Made by a program: the position numbers and the translations under genes. Positions 5,000 through 13,805 of a stretch of DNA of 17,414 nt are shown piece after piece. The stretch's first letter is position 1; every line of letters starts with the position of its first letter. The notes beneath the pieces were generated by a model. The model was not told the origin of the DNA and did no database searches. It saw nothing but the letters and a program-made list of their open reading frames with translations. The stretch comes from an uncultured Eubacteriales bacterium (GTDB taxonomy: Bacteria > Bacillota > Clostridia > Oscillospirales > Acutalibacteraceae), in assembly GCA_934488615.1 (NCBI GenBank), contig CAKSSJ010000037.1, positions 1-17,414 on the forward strand, read 5' to 3'.

Positions 5000-5860
5000 T
5001 TATTTTGTTGCCAAAAACAGGTCTCTGAACCTCACGGCGTGGTCGTATGCCGCCTTAACGAACTGCTCAATGCTCATTCCGAGGTACATATCGTTGGAAT
5101 GGCTTCCGCCCCTGCCCTTCGAATCGACCTCGAAGGTCAGACTGCCGTCAAAGCCGCACTTGTGAAGCCGCTTGGCGATCCCCTCCCAATCGGCATAGCC
5201 GTCAAACGGGAGCAAATGATAATCGTCAAGAAAATTCGGGTGCTCGGGGTCGGTCATTCCGTGGTTGTCGTCAAGGTGGGTCGAAATGAGATACTTGCCG
5301 TACTTGCCGAGCATATCCGAACCGCCGTTATAGCAAAGCTCGTGACCTGAATCATAGGTAAAGCCGACGTTCTCGAGCTCGCCGAATTTATCAAGAAGCG
5401 CCTTGAGATAACATTCGCCCTCGGTATTTTCAAAGCCGATCGTTACTCCCCTCTTGACCGCATAGTCGATTATCTTGCCTATTCGCTCCAATCCGAGCTC
5501 AGTCGGAGTATGGTTATCCATTCCGATTATCGCGTGCATAACAACTATCGGCACATCGAGATTACGGCAGTTATCAATCGAATTTTTCAGCTCCTGCTCC
5601 ATAATCTTCGCAAGCTCGCCGTTCTCGTCATGCCATAAATCGTCCATTGCATAGAACGGCGCGTGAATCGAGTGAAAGCCTATTCCGATTTTTGCCGCTT
5701 TCTCCGCAACGGCTTCATCGTCCGATGCACGTTGATTTTTTGCTTCGCAGTAAAAGAACTGGTCGAATCCGACCGACTTCATTATTTCAATCTGCTCAAC
5801 GGCGGGGACTTCGTCAAAATCAAGCCCCGTGCCGAGACAAAGCAAAGGTTTACCGCTCAT
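5000..5860 (-). CDS. xylose-isomerase-like TIM-barrel protein (sugar isomerase/epimerase family)
   Basis: A 286-residue protein of the AP-endonuclease-2/xylose isomerase-like superfamily, whose members are metal-dependent sugar isomerases, epimerases or related enzymes. Likely metal ligands sit at barrel strand ends: E144 (IGFENTEG), D170/H173 (TYDSGH), H195 (ISTHLDDN) and E244 (LTFEVDS). There is no signal peptide, so it is cytoplasmic. I place the start at ATG 5860: GAGGAG (5873-5868) lies 7 bases upstream, inside the last codons of the rhamnosidase gene. Only one base separates the two genes, implying translational coupling. A longer in-frame reading to 5953 overlaps the upstream gene and has no such support. 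With its partner it may handle rhamnose or another sugar released from a glycoside; the exact substrate cannot be read from the sequence. Confidence 0.85.
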   Translation of the reverse strand: MSGKPLLCLGTGLDFDEVPAVEQIEIMKSVGFDQFFYCEAKNQRASDDEAVAEKAAKIGIGFHSIHAPFYAMDDLWHDENGELAKIMEQELKNSIDNCRNLDVPIVVMHAIIGMDNHTPTELGLERIGKIIDYAVKRGVTIGFENTEGECYLKALLDKFGELENVGFTYDSGHELCYNGGSDMLGKYGKYLISTHLDDNHGMTDPEHPNFLDDYHLLPFDGYADWEGIAKRLHKCGFDGSLTFEVDSKGRGGSHSNDMYLGMSIEQFVKAAYDHAVRFRDLFLATK

Positions 5861-5861
5861 T

Positions 5862-8315
5862 TTATTTCTCCTCAAATACATATTCACCTGAACCGAGGCG
5901 GATAATCGCACAGCCGTCCTTGCGCTCGTACTCATCGAAGCTGTGCTCAGCACCGTTTATTTTAAGCTTTTCGCCCATGATAGGCAGTCTCAGCTCAGTC
6001 GTTACGGGAACGGTGCATTTATATGTGAACCCGTCCTCGTTGCACCATTCGCTCGCAATAAGTCCTGCGGCGGACTTGTAGCTCGCCTTAACATGCGTCA
6101 CGCGCTTCTGTCCGTCGGGAAGCTCATCGGCGGTTCTTGTATCAATTCTCGGCCGAAGAATAACAGTTTCAAAGCCAGGCGTTCCCGGCTCGATGCCTGC
6201 CATATAGCGATACATCCATTCAACTACCGAGCCGTAAGCATAGTGATTGAATGAGTTCATGCCGACGTCGCCGAAGCCTTTCTCCTTAGTGTAGGAATTC
6301 CAGCGCTCCCAAATTGTCGTTGCGCCCTGGTCGATGCTGTAAATCCATGACGGCTCATTGCGCTGCATAAGGAGCGTATATGCCATTTTATCTTTACCGT
6401 ATTTTGAAAGCGTCGTGCAAAGATTATATGTTCCGAGGAAGCCCGTCGAAAGTCTGTTACCGTTCGCCTTTATCTGCTCAACAAGCTCGTCGGCGAGAGC
6501 TTTTGCATAGTCGGCATCAACAAGATCAAAGGCAAGAGCAAGGATTTTGTCGGTCTGCGTCTGTCCGATAAGCTTTCCGTCCTTCATGTAATTCTCAACA
6601 AAGTAAGCATAAGCCTGTTTTCTGAGCTCCTTATAATGCTCGGCTCTGTCGGATTTTCCGAGAACGTCACTCATCTTTATCATAAGGTCAATATCGTGCA
6701 CAAAATAAACGGACGAAACATAAGTTTTGTCGCACTGATCATATGCAAGCCAGTCACCGAATCGAGCATTTGCGCCTGCCATGCCGAACTTATCAACGAG
6801 CTGAGCAATGTATTTCTCCATTGATTCATAATGCGTTTCAAGAAGCTCAATATCATTATACATAACATACATGTTATAAGGAACGATTATGCCTGCATCT
6901 GACCATGCCGCTTCATTCTCCGCATGACAGCAAAACGTTTTGGGAATAACCTCGGTATATCCGCCGTCGTCACCCTGAGAATCACGGGCATCCTGGATCC
7001 ACTTGCGGAAAAATTCCTTGACATCTGCATTGTAAGCAGCCGTTATACTGAACGCCTGCGCGTCTCCTGTCCAGCCGTAACGCTCATCACGCTGAGGGCA
7101 ATCGGTCGGCACACTCAGATAGTTGCTGCGTTGACCCCAAAGAGTATTTGAAATAAGTTTGTTGACAAGCTCATTGGAGGTTTCAAGCGTTCCTATTTCT
7201 TTCGTAACAGAGCCGACAACCTCGGAAATAAAATCAAGTATTTCAATATCCTTCGTTGAGCTTATCTGAACATAACGATAGCCGTAAAAAGTAAATGAAG
7301 GTCTGTAAACCTCCTCGTTCTTACCGCTGAGTACATATGTTTCCTTCGCAAGCGCGGTTCTGAAATTGATGGTATAAAGCGATCCTTTTGCACCGTCATT
7401 TCCTCTTGAAATTTCACCGCTGTCGTTCAAAAACTCTGCATAGTGAACATTAACAAATGTTCCTCTTTCGCCTTTAAGGGTCAGCTTAGCCCAGCCGACC
7501 ATTTCCTGACCGAGATCAATGATAAGCTTTTGACCCTTTTTGAGCGTCAGAGGAAAAGATTTGGGATTGTCGCAGATATTTATCTCGCCGTAATAGGAGC
7601 CGTTATAATTAACACCGTCATAAACCGTAAGAGTTTTTGCTCTCAGACTTAATTCATCACGAACTTGAACCTTAGGACCGATAAAAGGAGTCAACACGCC
7701 GTTGAAATAATCACATACAGTCGCTTTGCGAACCTTTTTCGGCACGAATCCTACTGTTGAAATCTCATCATAGCCGTTCTCTGTTGCATCGCAGTATTCT
7801 CCGTCCCAGATATCAGCCAAGCGAACCGGTCCGCCAACCGTTGCGTCCCAGTTTTCGTCTGTTACAAGAATTGATTTGCCGCCATGCACAATATTTGCAA
7901 TGAAAGCGGGCGGATTTGCACCGTATGTACTCTGGACAATTCTGCCTGAATACCAGCCTGCCGATACCACTGCAAGAATTCTATTCTTTCCCTCACGAAT
8001 ATACTTTGAAACATCATAGACGTAGTAAAGGGCACGTTTGTGATAATTTGTCCAGCCCGGTTTCATCTCGTCATTGCCGACGCGCTTGCCGTTAATGTAG
8101 ATATCAACAATACCGAGAGCCGAAAAAATCAACTCGGTTTTCTCGTCGCTTACGATATCAAAATTACTCCAAAACATCGGTAATCCGTTATTATCGACAA
8201 TTTCGCAATGCTGATTAACATAAGGCACTCTGCTGCCCCACGGATTTTTTGACGCGTCAAAATAGTTTCGAAATTCTGTGTAAATAAACTTTGCGTTATT
8301 CCATATTTTTTCCAT
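5862..8315 (-). CDS. GH78-family alpha-L-rhamnosidase-like enzyme
   Basis: An 817-residue cytoplasmic protein without signal peptide. The N-terminal beta-sandwich region (about 1-200) includes a carbohydrate-binding-like WSNFDI...INGKRVG stretch. A rhamnosidase concanavalin-like domain follows (about 200-370), then an (alpha/alpha)6 barrel (about 380-710) and a C-terminal beta domain. The barrel opens with the GH78 hallmark TDCPQRDERYGWTGDAQ at 404-420, supplying acidic residues D405, D410, E411 and D418. TIWERW (667-672, E670) matches the usual position of the catalytic base. The family removes terminal alpha-L-rhamnose from glycosides. AGGAGG lies 5 bases upstream of the ATG. The only visible upstream signal is a strong terminator hairpin ending just before this ribosome binding site, so the source of its transcription is unclear. 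Substrate is not determinable. Confidence 0.9.
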   Translation of the reverse strand: MEKIWNNAKFIYTEFRNYFDASKNPWGSRVPYVNQHCEIVDNNGLPMFWSNFDIVSDEKTELIFSALGIVDIYINGKRVGNDEMKPGWTNYHKRALYYVYDVSKYIREGKNRILAVVSAGWYSGRIVQSTYGANPPAFIANIVHGGKSILVTDENWDATVGGPVRLADIWDGEYCDATENGYDEISTVGFVPKKVRKATVCDYFNGVLTPFIGPKVQVRDELSLRAKTLTVYDGVNYNGSYYGEINICDNPKSFPLTLKKGQKLIIDLGQEMVGWAKLTLKGERGTFVNVHYAEFLNDSGEISRGNDGAKGSLYTINFRTALAKETYVLSGKNEEVYRPSFTFYGYRYVQISSTKDIEILDFISEVVGSVTKEIGTLETSNELVNKLISNTLWGQRSNYLSVPTDCPQRDERYGWTGDAQAFSITAAYNADVKEFFRKWIQDARDSQGDDGGYTEVIPKTFCCHAENEAAWSDAGIIVPYNMYVMYNDIELLETHYESMEKYIAQLVDKFGMAGANARFGDWLAYDQCDKTYVSSVYFVHDIDLMIKMSDVLGKSDRAEHYKELRKQAYAYFVENYMKDGKLIGQTQTDKILALAFDLVDADYAKALADELVEQIKANGNRLSTGFLGTYNLCTTLSKYGKDKMAYTLLMQRNEPSWIYSIDQGATTIWERWNSYTKEKGFGDVGMNSFNHYAYGSVVEWMYRYMAGIEPGTPGFETVILRPRIDTRTADELPDGQKRVTHVKASYKSAAGLIASEWCNEDGFTYKCTVPVTTELRLPIMGEKLKINGAEHSFDEYERKDGCAIIRLGSGEYVFEEK

Positions 8316-8326
8316 GTTGTCCTCCT

Positions 8327-8376
8327 GTAAAAAGGACAGAAACGAAAGCTTTTATTATGCTTTTGTTTCTGTCCTT
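8327..8376 (-). terminator. terminator hairpin between the PHP gene and the rhamnosidase gene
   Basis: An 18-bp inverted repeat with one G-T pair (8376-8359 with 8349-8332 on the minus strand, loop 9) is followed by TTTTT. It ends 5 bases before the AGGAGG of the rhamnosidase gene. It can terminate the upstream operon or act as an attenuator, and it leaves no room for an ordinary promoter between the genes. Confidence 0.85.
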
Positions 8377-8389
8377 AAATGTCTTTTAT

Positions 8390-9907
8390 TTACTTAGTAA
8401 GGAAATACCAAACGATATCAATAACTCTGAAATCCTTAAGAACCTTTACGAGGAACTTAACAATTGTGTCGGCAAGAAGAGTCGTTGCTCCGCCGAGATC
8501 GACAAAACGGTTTGTCTGTGCCTCGGGTGCGCCGTCATATTCAAGAGTGAACGGCTGAGTATAGATAACTCCGCCCTCGCCTACGATTTCGGCTCTGACA
8601 TATGAGCCGATCTCATCGGAATAATCGTCAAGGTCGATCGTATTGCCCGTTGCAATTACCTTGCCGTCGGCGATCCAGTGAACCATGTATGCGTCCTTGG
8701 TGCCGATAGTGATAGTGTCCTCAACGTCATCGACCGAAACAGACTTTACCTTAGGCGTAACCGCTTCCTGATCGAATGCAAAAATCGTGCGCTGTTTGCC
8801 TGCATTCTCTTCCTCGATTATTTTATCATAGGTTTCCGCAAACTTTTCCGCAAGCTCGGTTCCTACGCCTGCCGCCTTGAGCTCCTCAGCCCATACCTGA
8901 AGCTCGACCTTACTGCCCATGTAATAGCTTGCGGCGAAGAAAGCGCCGTCCTTCATGGCTGTTTTAAGCTCAGGAATCGTCTTTTCGGGCATGCACATGA
9001 GGGTATAGCCCGAGTTGATTATGCCCTCATTATGAGAATCCGATGTTGCGAGGCCGAAAACGTTTCTGCCTGTCGGAACGACCTTCTGAAGCAGGAGATC
9101 CCAAAGCTTTCTGTCGTAACGGGTTCTGTAATCGCCCTTGCTGTTCACGTCGATTCCGAGACATGCGGGATATTTTTCGAGAATATTTGCGAACTTATCA
9201 ACCACATATTTAAACTTGACGTTATCGGTGTTGTAAGCCTCGTCGTAGTTAGCAACGTTTCTTGCTCCGCTGTATTCACCCGGGTGGTTGATAACGCAAA
9301 GTCCGCCGAGCTTATCGACGTTCTTTATCGGAGTTTCATAGTCACTCGTGCCGCCGATAGTGTCGTTGCCGTAATTTACAAACCATGAGCAAACGTGAGC
9401 GTTATTGAACGAGGTCGGGTTCTGCTCATTGCCAAAAGGCACCCTGAGCATCGAATTTTCAGCCTTGCCGTTTTCGTCGTACTCTGTATAATAGTTGCCG
9501 TCATATGTATATTTCTTACCGTCCGAGGTCTCACCCTTTGACGAAAGAACCTCAATCGGAAGATTGCCCTTTCTGACGGTCATCGCGATTTTAACAGCCT
9601 TGTTTGTCGAAGCGTCGTCCCAGCCGTAATCCGTTGTGCCGTGGTCGGTAACTGCGAGAATATCGAAATTGTGGTCGTAGTGCTTCTCGACAGTCTCCTT
9701 CTTCGTTGATGCTCCGTCCGTGCCCGTTGTATGGCTGTGGAGGTCTGTCTTATACTGCTTATATGTGCTCCAGTCAACATTGGCATAGGTGCTGTTGATT
9801 TTGTAATCAACGTCCTTGTCAATCGCGAACGAGCAAAGAGCCGTGCACGAGGTCGCGATTGCGGCAGACATGAAAATTGAAATAGCTTTGGTAAGTTTTC
9901 TGTTCAT
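8390..9907 (-). CDS. secreted PHP-domain phosphoesterase-like protein
   Basis: A 505-residue protein with an N-terminal signal peptide (basic MNRKLTK, hydrophobic to about residue 28, likely cut after SFA). A PHP-fold metal-dependent domain spans about 50-330. Motif I is TDLHSHT (D55, H57, H59), motif II TDHG (D88, H89), with VINHPGE (H208) and ATSDSHN (D290, H292), so the metal-binding set looks intact. Residues about 385-460 resemble a small beta domain. The end (about 470-505) is hydrophobic and amphipathic and could contact the membrane. PHP domains usually act on phosphoesters inside the cell, so export is notable. It begins 12 bases after the upstream hydrolase gene with GGAGG before the ATG, forming an operon. 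Substrate unknown. Confidence 0.85.
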   Translation of the reverse strand: MNRKLTKAISIFMSAAIATSCTALCSFAIDKDVDYKINSTYANVDWSTYKQYKTDLHSHTTGTDGASTKKETVEKHYDHNFDILAVTDHGTTDYGWDDASTNKAVKIAMTVRKGNLPIEVLSSKGETSDGKKYTYDGNYYTEYDENGKAENSMLRVPFGNEQNPTSFNNAHVCSWFVNYGNDTIGGTSDYETPIKNVDKLGGLCVINHPGEYSGARNVANYDEAYNTDNVKFKYVVDKFANILEKYPACLGIDVNSKGDYRTRYDRKLWDLLLQKVVPTGRNVFGLATSDSHNEGIINSGYTLMCMPEKTIPELKTAMKDGAFFAASYYMGSKVELQVWAEELKAAGVGTELAEKFAETYDKIIEEENAGKQRTIFAFDQEAVTPKVKSVSVDDVEDTITIGTKDAYMVHWIADGKVIATGNTIDLDDYSDEIGSYVRAEIVGEGGVIYTQPFTLEYDGAPEAQTNRFVDLGGATTLLADTIVKFLVKVLKDFRVIDIVWYFLTK

Positions 9908-9919
9908 GGTTATCCTCCG

Positions 9920-11404
9920 TTATTTATTGATGATCTCATTGATTACTGCTTTTATATCAATATCTTTATTCTGCGTGTCGGAGTTTTCCACCGTCAGCGG
10001 AACAATGATTTTGTTGACCTGATCGTTATAAAGAAACTGCGGGAAAGCATCGCTTTCATTTACCGTCGGCTGAACCTTATGCTGAGCAAGCCACCATGTA
10101 AAATCATAATAGCCCGGCGTGTACCAGGTGTGCATCATATCCTTGATGAACCATGTGTATTCGGGGTACATGCAGGTTGATGCGTCAATGGCATTGTCAC
10201 AGGAAATGTGGCTGTGACCGTCGGCAACACTCTGAGTGTAGCCCTCTGGGAGCGTCGTCCCGAAATCGGCACAGGTTGCACCGAGCGAGGTCCTTGACGT
10301 GTCAATAAGGAAATCGCTCTGATAGCCGTCCTCGGTCAGCACGGGAACCGCCGCCTTGCCGTAATTTGAGACTATTGCAAGCTTCATTCCGTCCGACATC
10401 GCTACGTCGAGAATCTCTTTTGTGCTGTCCATAATGCCGTAGTGATAAGCGTCAAGCTTATTTATAAGAACCGCATTTTCGCGCTCATCGAGCATATATG
10501 CCTTTGCCTGCTCGTAGTATTCATTCGGCACGAACGTCCATATTCCCGGGATATTGCCGAAAAGATCTCTCAGACTTTCCTCATAAAGAGCCTCCTTGCC
10601 CTCGGCGAACACCTTGTCAAGCTCGCCGCACACGGGAGAAAGAAGAAATCCCGAAAGTGCATAGAAGATACAGCGATAAAGCACTGTCACGGGGTCACTG
10701 CCCTCAATGAAATTACCGATATAGTTCATTACGGAGCTTGTTTTTATATTGAGGTCGCCCGTAAAAAGTCCGCCCATAAGTGTTATTCCGTTGAATGCGG
10801 AGGACTGCATGATAACCGTTTCAACGCTGTCATGTCCGTATTTTTTGAGATATGTCATAACGACAGTGCCGCCCATGCTCTCGCCCTTGAGGACGACCTT
10901 GTCGTGTCGGGTAAGCTCCTTGGTTTTTTCTATGTAATCGTTAAGCTCGTCCGCAATATCAAAAACATCCTCGCGCCAGTCGTAGTTGAAGCGATCGTCA
11001 CAGCGGTAGCCGTGCGCGGCGGTCGGATCGACCCTGAATTTCACGTCAACGCTGTCGTTGAGCGGATCGCCGTTATCGTCACAGGCGGCGTCCTTCATCA
11101 TAACGTTCAGCGTCCTGCCCAGAGCGGCTCCGAAAGCGTCATAATCTCCCGTCACCCTCAGCATGATTGCAGGCACGATAAGGCTTGCGACAGCGGAAAC
11201 TATCGCCGAGGTCTCGGGCATGAAAACGTTATATTCATCATCTGTTCCCGCGTTTGCGACCAAGTCGGTCATCGCAAAGCCCGTGACATAAACGATCGGC
11301 GTATATGAACAGCCGCATTTGTCGCTCGCATACGAAGAAAAGGAAGCGGCGCTCACCGAAAAGGTCAGCAAGACCGCAAGAATTACAGAAATAACCTTTT
11401 TCAT
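9920..11404 (-). CDS. secreted alpha/beta hydrolase (lipase/esterase-like)
   Basis: A 494-residue exported protein. The signal peptide is MKKVISVILAVLLTFS to about A26 (SYA cleavage). PIVYVTGFAMTD (36-47) is a beta-strand/oxyanion-type segment. The nucleophile elbow GESMGG (174-179, S176) follows a VVLK strand, the pattern of LCAT/PGAP1-like and related lipases. The catalytic His is probably H397 or H399 (DGHSHIS); the acid is not obvious. Several cysteines (30, 32, 108, 135, 378, 402, 411) could form disulfides outside the cell. GGAGGG precedes the ATG and a consensus promoter lies upstream. It is first in an operon with the PHP-domain gene. An ester-containing lipid or polymer is a plausible substrate, but this is inference. 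Confidence 0.82.
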   Translation of the reverse strand: MKKVISVILAVLLTFSVSAASFSSYASDKCGCSYTPIVYVTGFAMTDLVANAGTDDEYNVFMPETSAIVSAVASLIVPAIMLRVTGDYDAFGAALGRTLNVMMKDAACDDNGDPLNDSVDVKFRVDPTAAHGYRCDDRFNYDWREDVFDIADELNDYIEKTKELTRHDKVVLKGESMGGTVVMTYLKKYGHDSVETVIMQSSAFNGITLMGGLFTGDLNIKTSSVMNYIGNFIEGSDPVTVLYRCIFYALSGFLLSPVCGELDKVFAEGKEALYEESLRDLFGNIPGIWTFVPNEYYEQAKAYMLDERENAVLINKLDAYHYGIMDSTKEILDVAMSDGMKLAIVSNYGKAAVPVLTEDGYQSDFLIDTSRTSLGATCADFGTTLPEGYTQSVADGHSHISCDNAIDASTCMYPEYTWFIKDMMHTWYTPGYYDFTWWLAQHKVQPTVNESDAFPQFLYNDQVNKIIVPLTVENSDTQNKDIDIKAVINEIINK

Positions 11405-11435
11405 ACAAGCCCTCCCCTGTTTACATTACTTTTGT

Positions 11436-11464
11436 ATTATATCATAAGTTTTTATCAATATCAA
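11436..11464 (-). promoter_or_regulatory. promoter of the hydrolase/PHP operon
   Basis: On the minus strand TTGATA (11464-11459) and TATAAT (11441-11436) have a 17-base spacer. It lies in the 108-bp divergent region shared with the flippase gene. I see no equally good plus-strand promoter for the flippase. Confidence 0.85.
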
Positions 11465-11512
11465 TTCTTATTTTATTGAAATTGTCATAAGCATTTATAC
11501 GGAGTGATGTTG

Positions 11513-13033
11513 ATGACGAACGCAAAAAAGCTTTTTATAAATACGGTTTCGCTGACAATTGCGGCATTTCTGATGAAAACGGTCGCCGTCAGCTTCAATG
11601 TTTATCTGACAAACAAAATCGGTGCGGACGGCATAGGTCTTTTTCAGCTCATCGCCGCCGTTTACGGTATGGCAATCACCTTTTCCGTTGCGGGAATACG
11701 TCTTGCGGCAATGAGACTGGTTGCCGACAATATCGCGCTCGGAAAATACAACGACCGTCAGATAATGCGCCGCTGTCTTATTTATTCCTTTGTCTGCGGC
11801 GCAGTTATTGCCGCTCTTCTGGCAGGCTTTTCGGGCTTCATCGGAGCAAAATGGATAGGCGACGCACGGAGCGTTCCGTCCCTGAAGGTGCTGAGCCTGA
11901 GTCTGCCGTTTGTCGCTATGTCGGCGGCGCTGAACGGTTATTTCACCTCCGTCAGGAAGGTCGTGCGCTATACGGCAGTCCAGCTTGCCGAGCAGATTTT
12001 CAAAATCATTATCACTGTTTTTATGCTGAAAACCGTAATCAACTACGGGCTTGAGGCCTCCTGCACGGCTATCGTTTTCGGAATTTCCTCGGCGGAGCTT
12101 TTCTCTCTCTGCTGTTCGTACACGCTTTACCGCTTTTCCGTCTGCAAGCCGAAGGAGACCGAGGCGGGGCGCGATATCTGGAAACGTATTTTCCGCATAT
12201 CAATTCCCGATACTGTAGGCTCGGAGATGCGCTCGATACTCATGACAGTTGAACACCTGCTGATCCCTGTCGGTCTGCGAAAATCGGGCAGCGATCCCCA
12301 GTCCGCCCTCGCCTCCTACGGAGTTATCCACGGCATGTCGCTTCCGCTCGTGCTCTACCCCTCCGCCCTGCTGTCCTCTTTGTCGGGTCTGCTCGTGCCC
12401 GAGATATCCGCCCTGCACATATCGGGCAACAAGCCGAGAATAAATTACATGATAGCCAGAGTTCTCCACCTGACGCTGATTTTTTCCATCGGCACGGCAG
12501 GGATTATGTATTTTAACGCAAAAAGGCTGTCATTTGCGGTTTACGGCAATGACAGCGCTTTCTTTTATATTCAAATTCTTTCGCCCCTTATTCCGATCAT
12601 GTACTGTGATATGTCTGTTGACGGTATGCTTAAGGGACTTGATCAGCAGGTCAGTTACATGCGGTACAATATTATTGACGCTTCGATCTGCGTCGTGCTG
12701 GTTTACCTGCTTGTTCCGATTTTTTCCGTTAAAGGATATGTTATTGTCATCTTTGTCAGCGAAATAATCAACTTTTTTCTCAGCTTTCGAAGGCTGACAA
12801 AGGTAAGCGATGTAAACGTCTCTTTTTTTAAGGATATTTTTGTTCCGACATTCTGTGTTATCGGTGCAAATCTTTTGAAAAACATGATTTTCGGTTCAAT
12901 AAGTTTTGCAAGCGCAAAGCTTGCGGCTTCCCTTGAAATAATCGCTGCTGTTTTCTTATATCTCGGAATGATACTTCTTTTCCGTTCTGTTGACAGGGAA
13001 GAGCTTAACTGGCTGAAATCTTTAATAAAATGA
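11513..13033 (+). CDS. SpoVB-like MOP-superfamily flippase
   Basis: A 506-residue integral membrane protein with about 12-14 hydrophobic segments throughout. It belongs to the polysaccharide-exporter/SpoVB branch of the MOP (MATE-like) flippase superfamily; the N-terminal region (IGADGIGLFQLIAAVY near 31-46, with AGIRLAAMRLVAD following) matches the pattern of Bacillus SpoVB. Such proteins move lipid-linked precursors, such as lipid II or polysaccharide units, across the membrane. SpoVB acts in spore cortex formation. I prefer ATG 11513 because GGAG (11501-11504) lies 8 bases upstream; GTG 11504 and ATG 11507 are too close to it. Neighbouring spo0A and spoIVB support a sporulation role, though a capsule role cannot be excluded. 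Its stop codon is one base from that of spo0A, with no terminator. Confidence 0.82.
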   Translation: MTNAKKLFINTVSLTIAAFLMKTVAVSFNVYLTNKIGADGIGLFQLIAAVYGMAITFSVAGIRLAAMRLVADNIALGKYNDRQIMRRCLIYSFVCGAVIAALLAGFSGFIGAKWIGDARSVPSLKVLSLSLPFVAMSAALNGYFTSVRKVVRYTAVQLAEQIFKIIITVFMLKTVINYGLEASCTAIVFGISSAELFSLCCSYTLYRFSVCKPKETEAGRDIWKRIFRISIPDTVGSEMRSILMTVEHLLIPVGLRKSGSDPQSALASYGVIHGMSLPLVLYPSALLSSLSGLLVPEISALHISGNKPRINYMIARVLHLTLIFSIGTAGIMYFNAKRLSFAVYGNDSAFFYIQILSPLIPIMYCDMSVDGMLKGLDQQVSYMRYNIIDASICVVLVYLLVPIFSVKGYVIVIFVSEIINFFLSFRRLTKVSDVNVSFFKDIFVPTFCVIGANLLKNMIFGSISFASAKLAASLEIIAAVFLYLGMILLFRSVDREELNWLKSLIK

Positions 13034-13034
13034 A

Positions 13035-13790
13035 TTACGATGCCTTAAGTCTGAGTCTCAGCTTATCGGCAATCATTGCTATGAATTCGGAGTTTGTCGG
13101 CTTTCCGCGTGAGGACTGGATCGTATAGCCGAAATACGAGCTGAGCACGTCAACGTCTCCTCTGTCCCATGCAACCTCAATGGCGTGGCGAATTGCTCTT
13201 TCAACTCTCGACGACGTTGTTTTAAAGGTCTTGGCAACGGTCGGGTACAGAAGCTTTGTGACCGAGCCCATCATCTCGGTGTTGTTGATGGAAAGAATTA
13301 TTGCTTCTCTGAGGTACTGATAGCCCTTGATATGAGCGGGAACGCCTATCTGGTGCATGATCTCGGATACAACAACCTCAAGGTCATTCTCCGTTTTCTC
13401 AAAGGAGCCCGAAGTGCGCCAGCCTGCCAGCTGAGCAATGCGCTGAGCGATAACGTTCGCCTCAACAGGCTTGAGAAAGTAATAATCCGCCCCTCCGTTA
13501 AGGATCTCACTTTCAAACCGCATGTTGTCAACGCTCGAAAGAACTATCAGAATCGGCTTTCTTCCGTCCTTCATCTCCCTAATCTGTCTTATAACGCCGA
13601 GAGCGTCAATATGGAGCATGAACGCGTCCATGATCACGACATCGGGCTTTTCAAACTTCGCCTTCGTCAGAACCTGAGCGCCGTCCTTGTCAGACAGGAC
13701 CACACTGTATCCGTACGAGGTAAACTCCCGAACACAGCTCTGACCGAAATCGTTGTTTTCCGCAATCAGAATTTTGATCTTATTTTCCAT
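13035..13790 (-). CDS. spo0A: Spo0A, master regulator of sporulation
   Basis: A response regulator of 251 residues, near the usual length. The N-terminal receiver (about 1-125) has phosphoacceptor D55 (VVIMDAFM), a Ser in place of the usual Thr (S85) and K107 (YFLKPV). The C-terminal Spo0A effector domain (about 139-251) is highly characteristic: IGVPAHIKGYQYLREAI, SRVERAIRHAIEVAW (recognition-helix region, 194-208) and KPTNSEFIAMIADKLRL. In the acidic pocket the usual second Asp is Asn (A10-E11-N12-N13), see findings. ATG 13790 is chosen because GGAGGT (13805-13800) lies 9 bases upstream; a longer reading from 13820 would include it. It has its own consensus promoter and follows spoIVB, the order common in sporulating Clostridia. 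Confidence 0.95.
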   Translation of the reverse strand: MENKIKILIAENNDFGQSCVREFTSYGYSVVLSDKDGAQVLTKAKFEKPDVVIMDAFMLHIDALGVIRQIREMKDGRKPILIVLSSVDNMRFESEILNGGADYYFLKPVEANVIAQRIAQLAGWRTSGSFEKTENDLEVVVSEIMHQIGVPAHIKGYQYLREAIILSINNTEMMGSVTKLLYPTVAKTFKTTSSRVERAIRHAIEVAWDRGDVDVLSSYFGYTIQSSRGKPTNSEFIAMIADKLRLRLKAS

Positions 13791-13805
13791 TTTAATACTA
13801 CCTCC

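Noticed and set aside
5861..5953. N-terminal extension of the isomerase-like protein
   Set aside because: It would overlap the end of the rhamnosidase gene; the ATG at 5860 has an excellent ribosome binding site and fits the family N-terminus.
8678..9388. A 236-codon plus-strand reading frame
   Set aside because: It is antisense to the PHP-domain gene, whose motifs, signal peptide and ribosome binding site make the minus strand the coding one.
10442..11308. A 288-codon plus-strand reading frame
   Set aside because: It is antisense to the secreted alpha/beta hydrolase gene and shows no domain or ribosome binding site.
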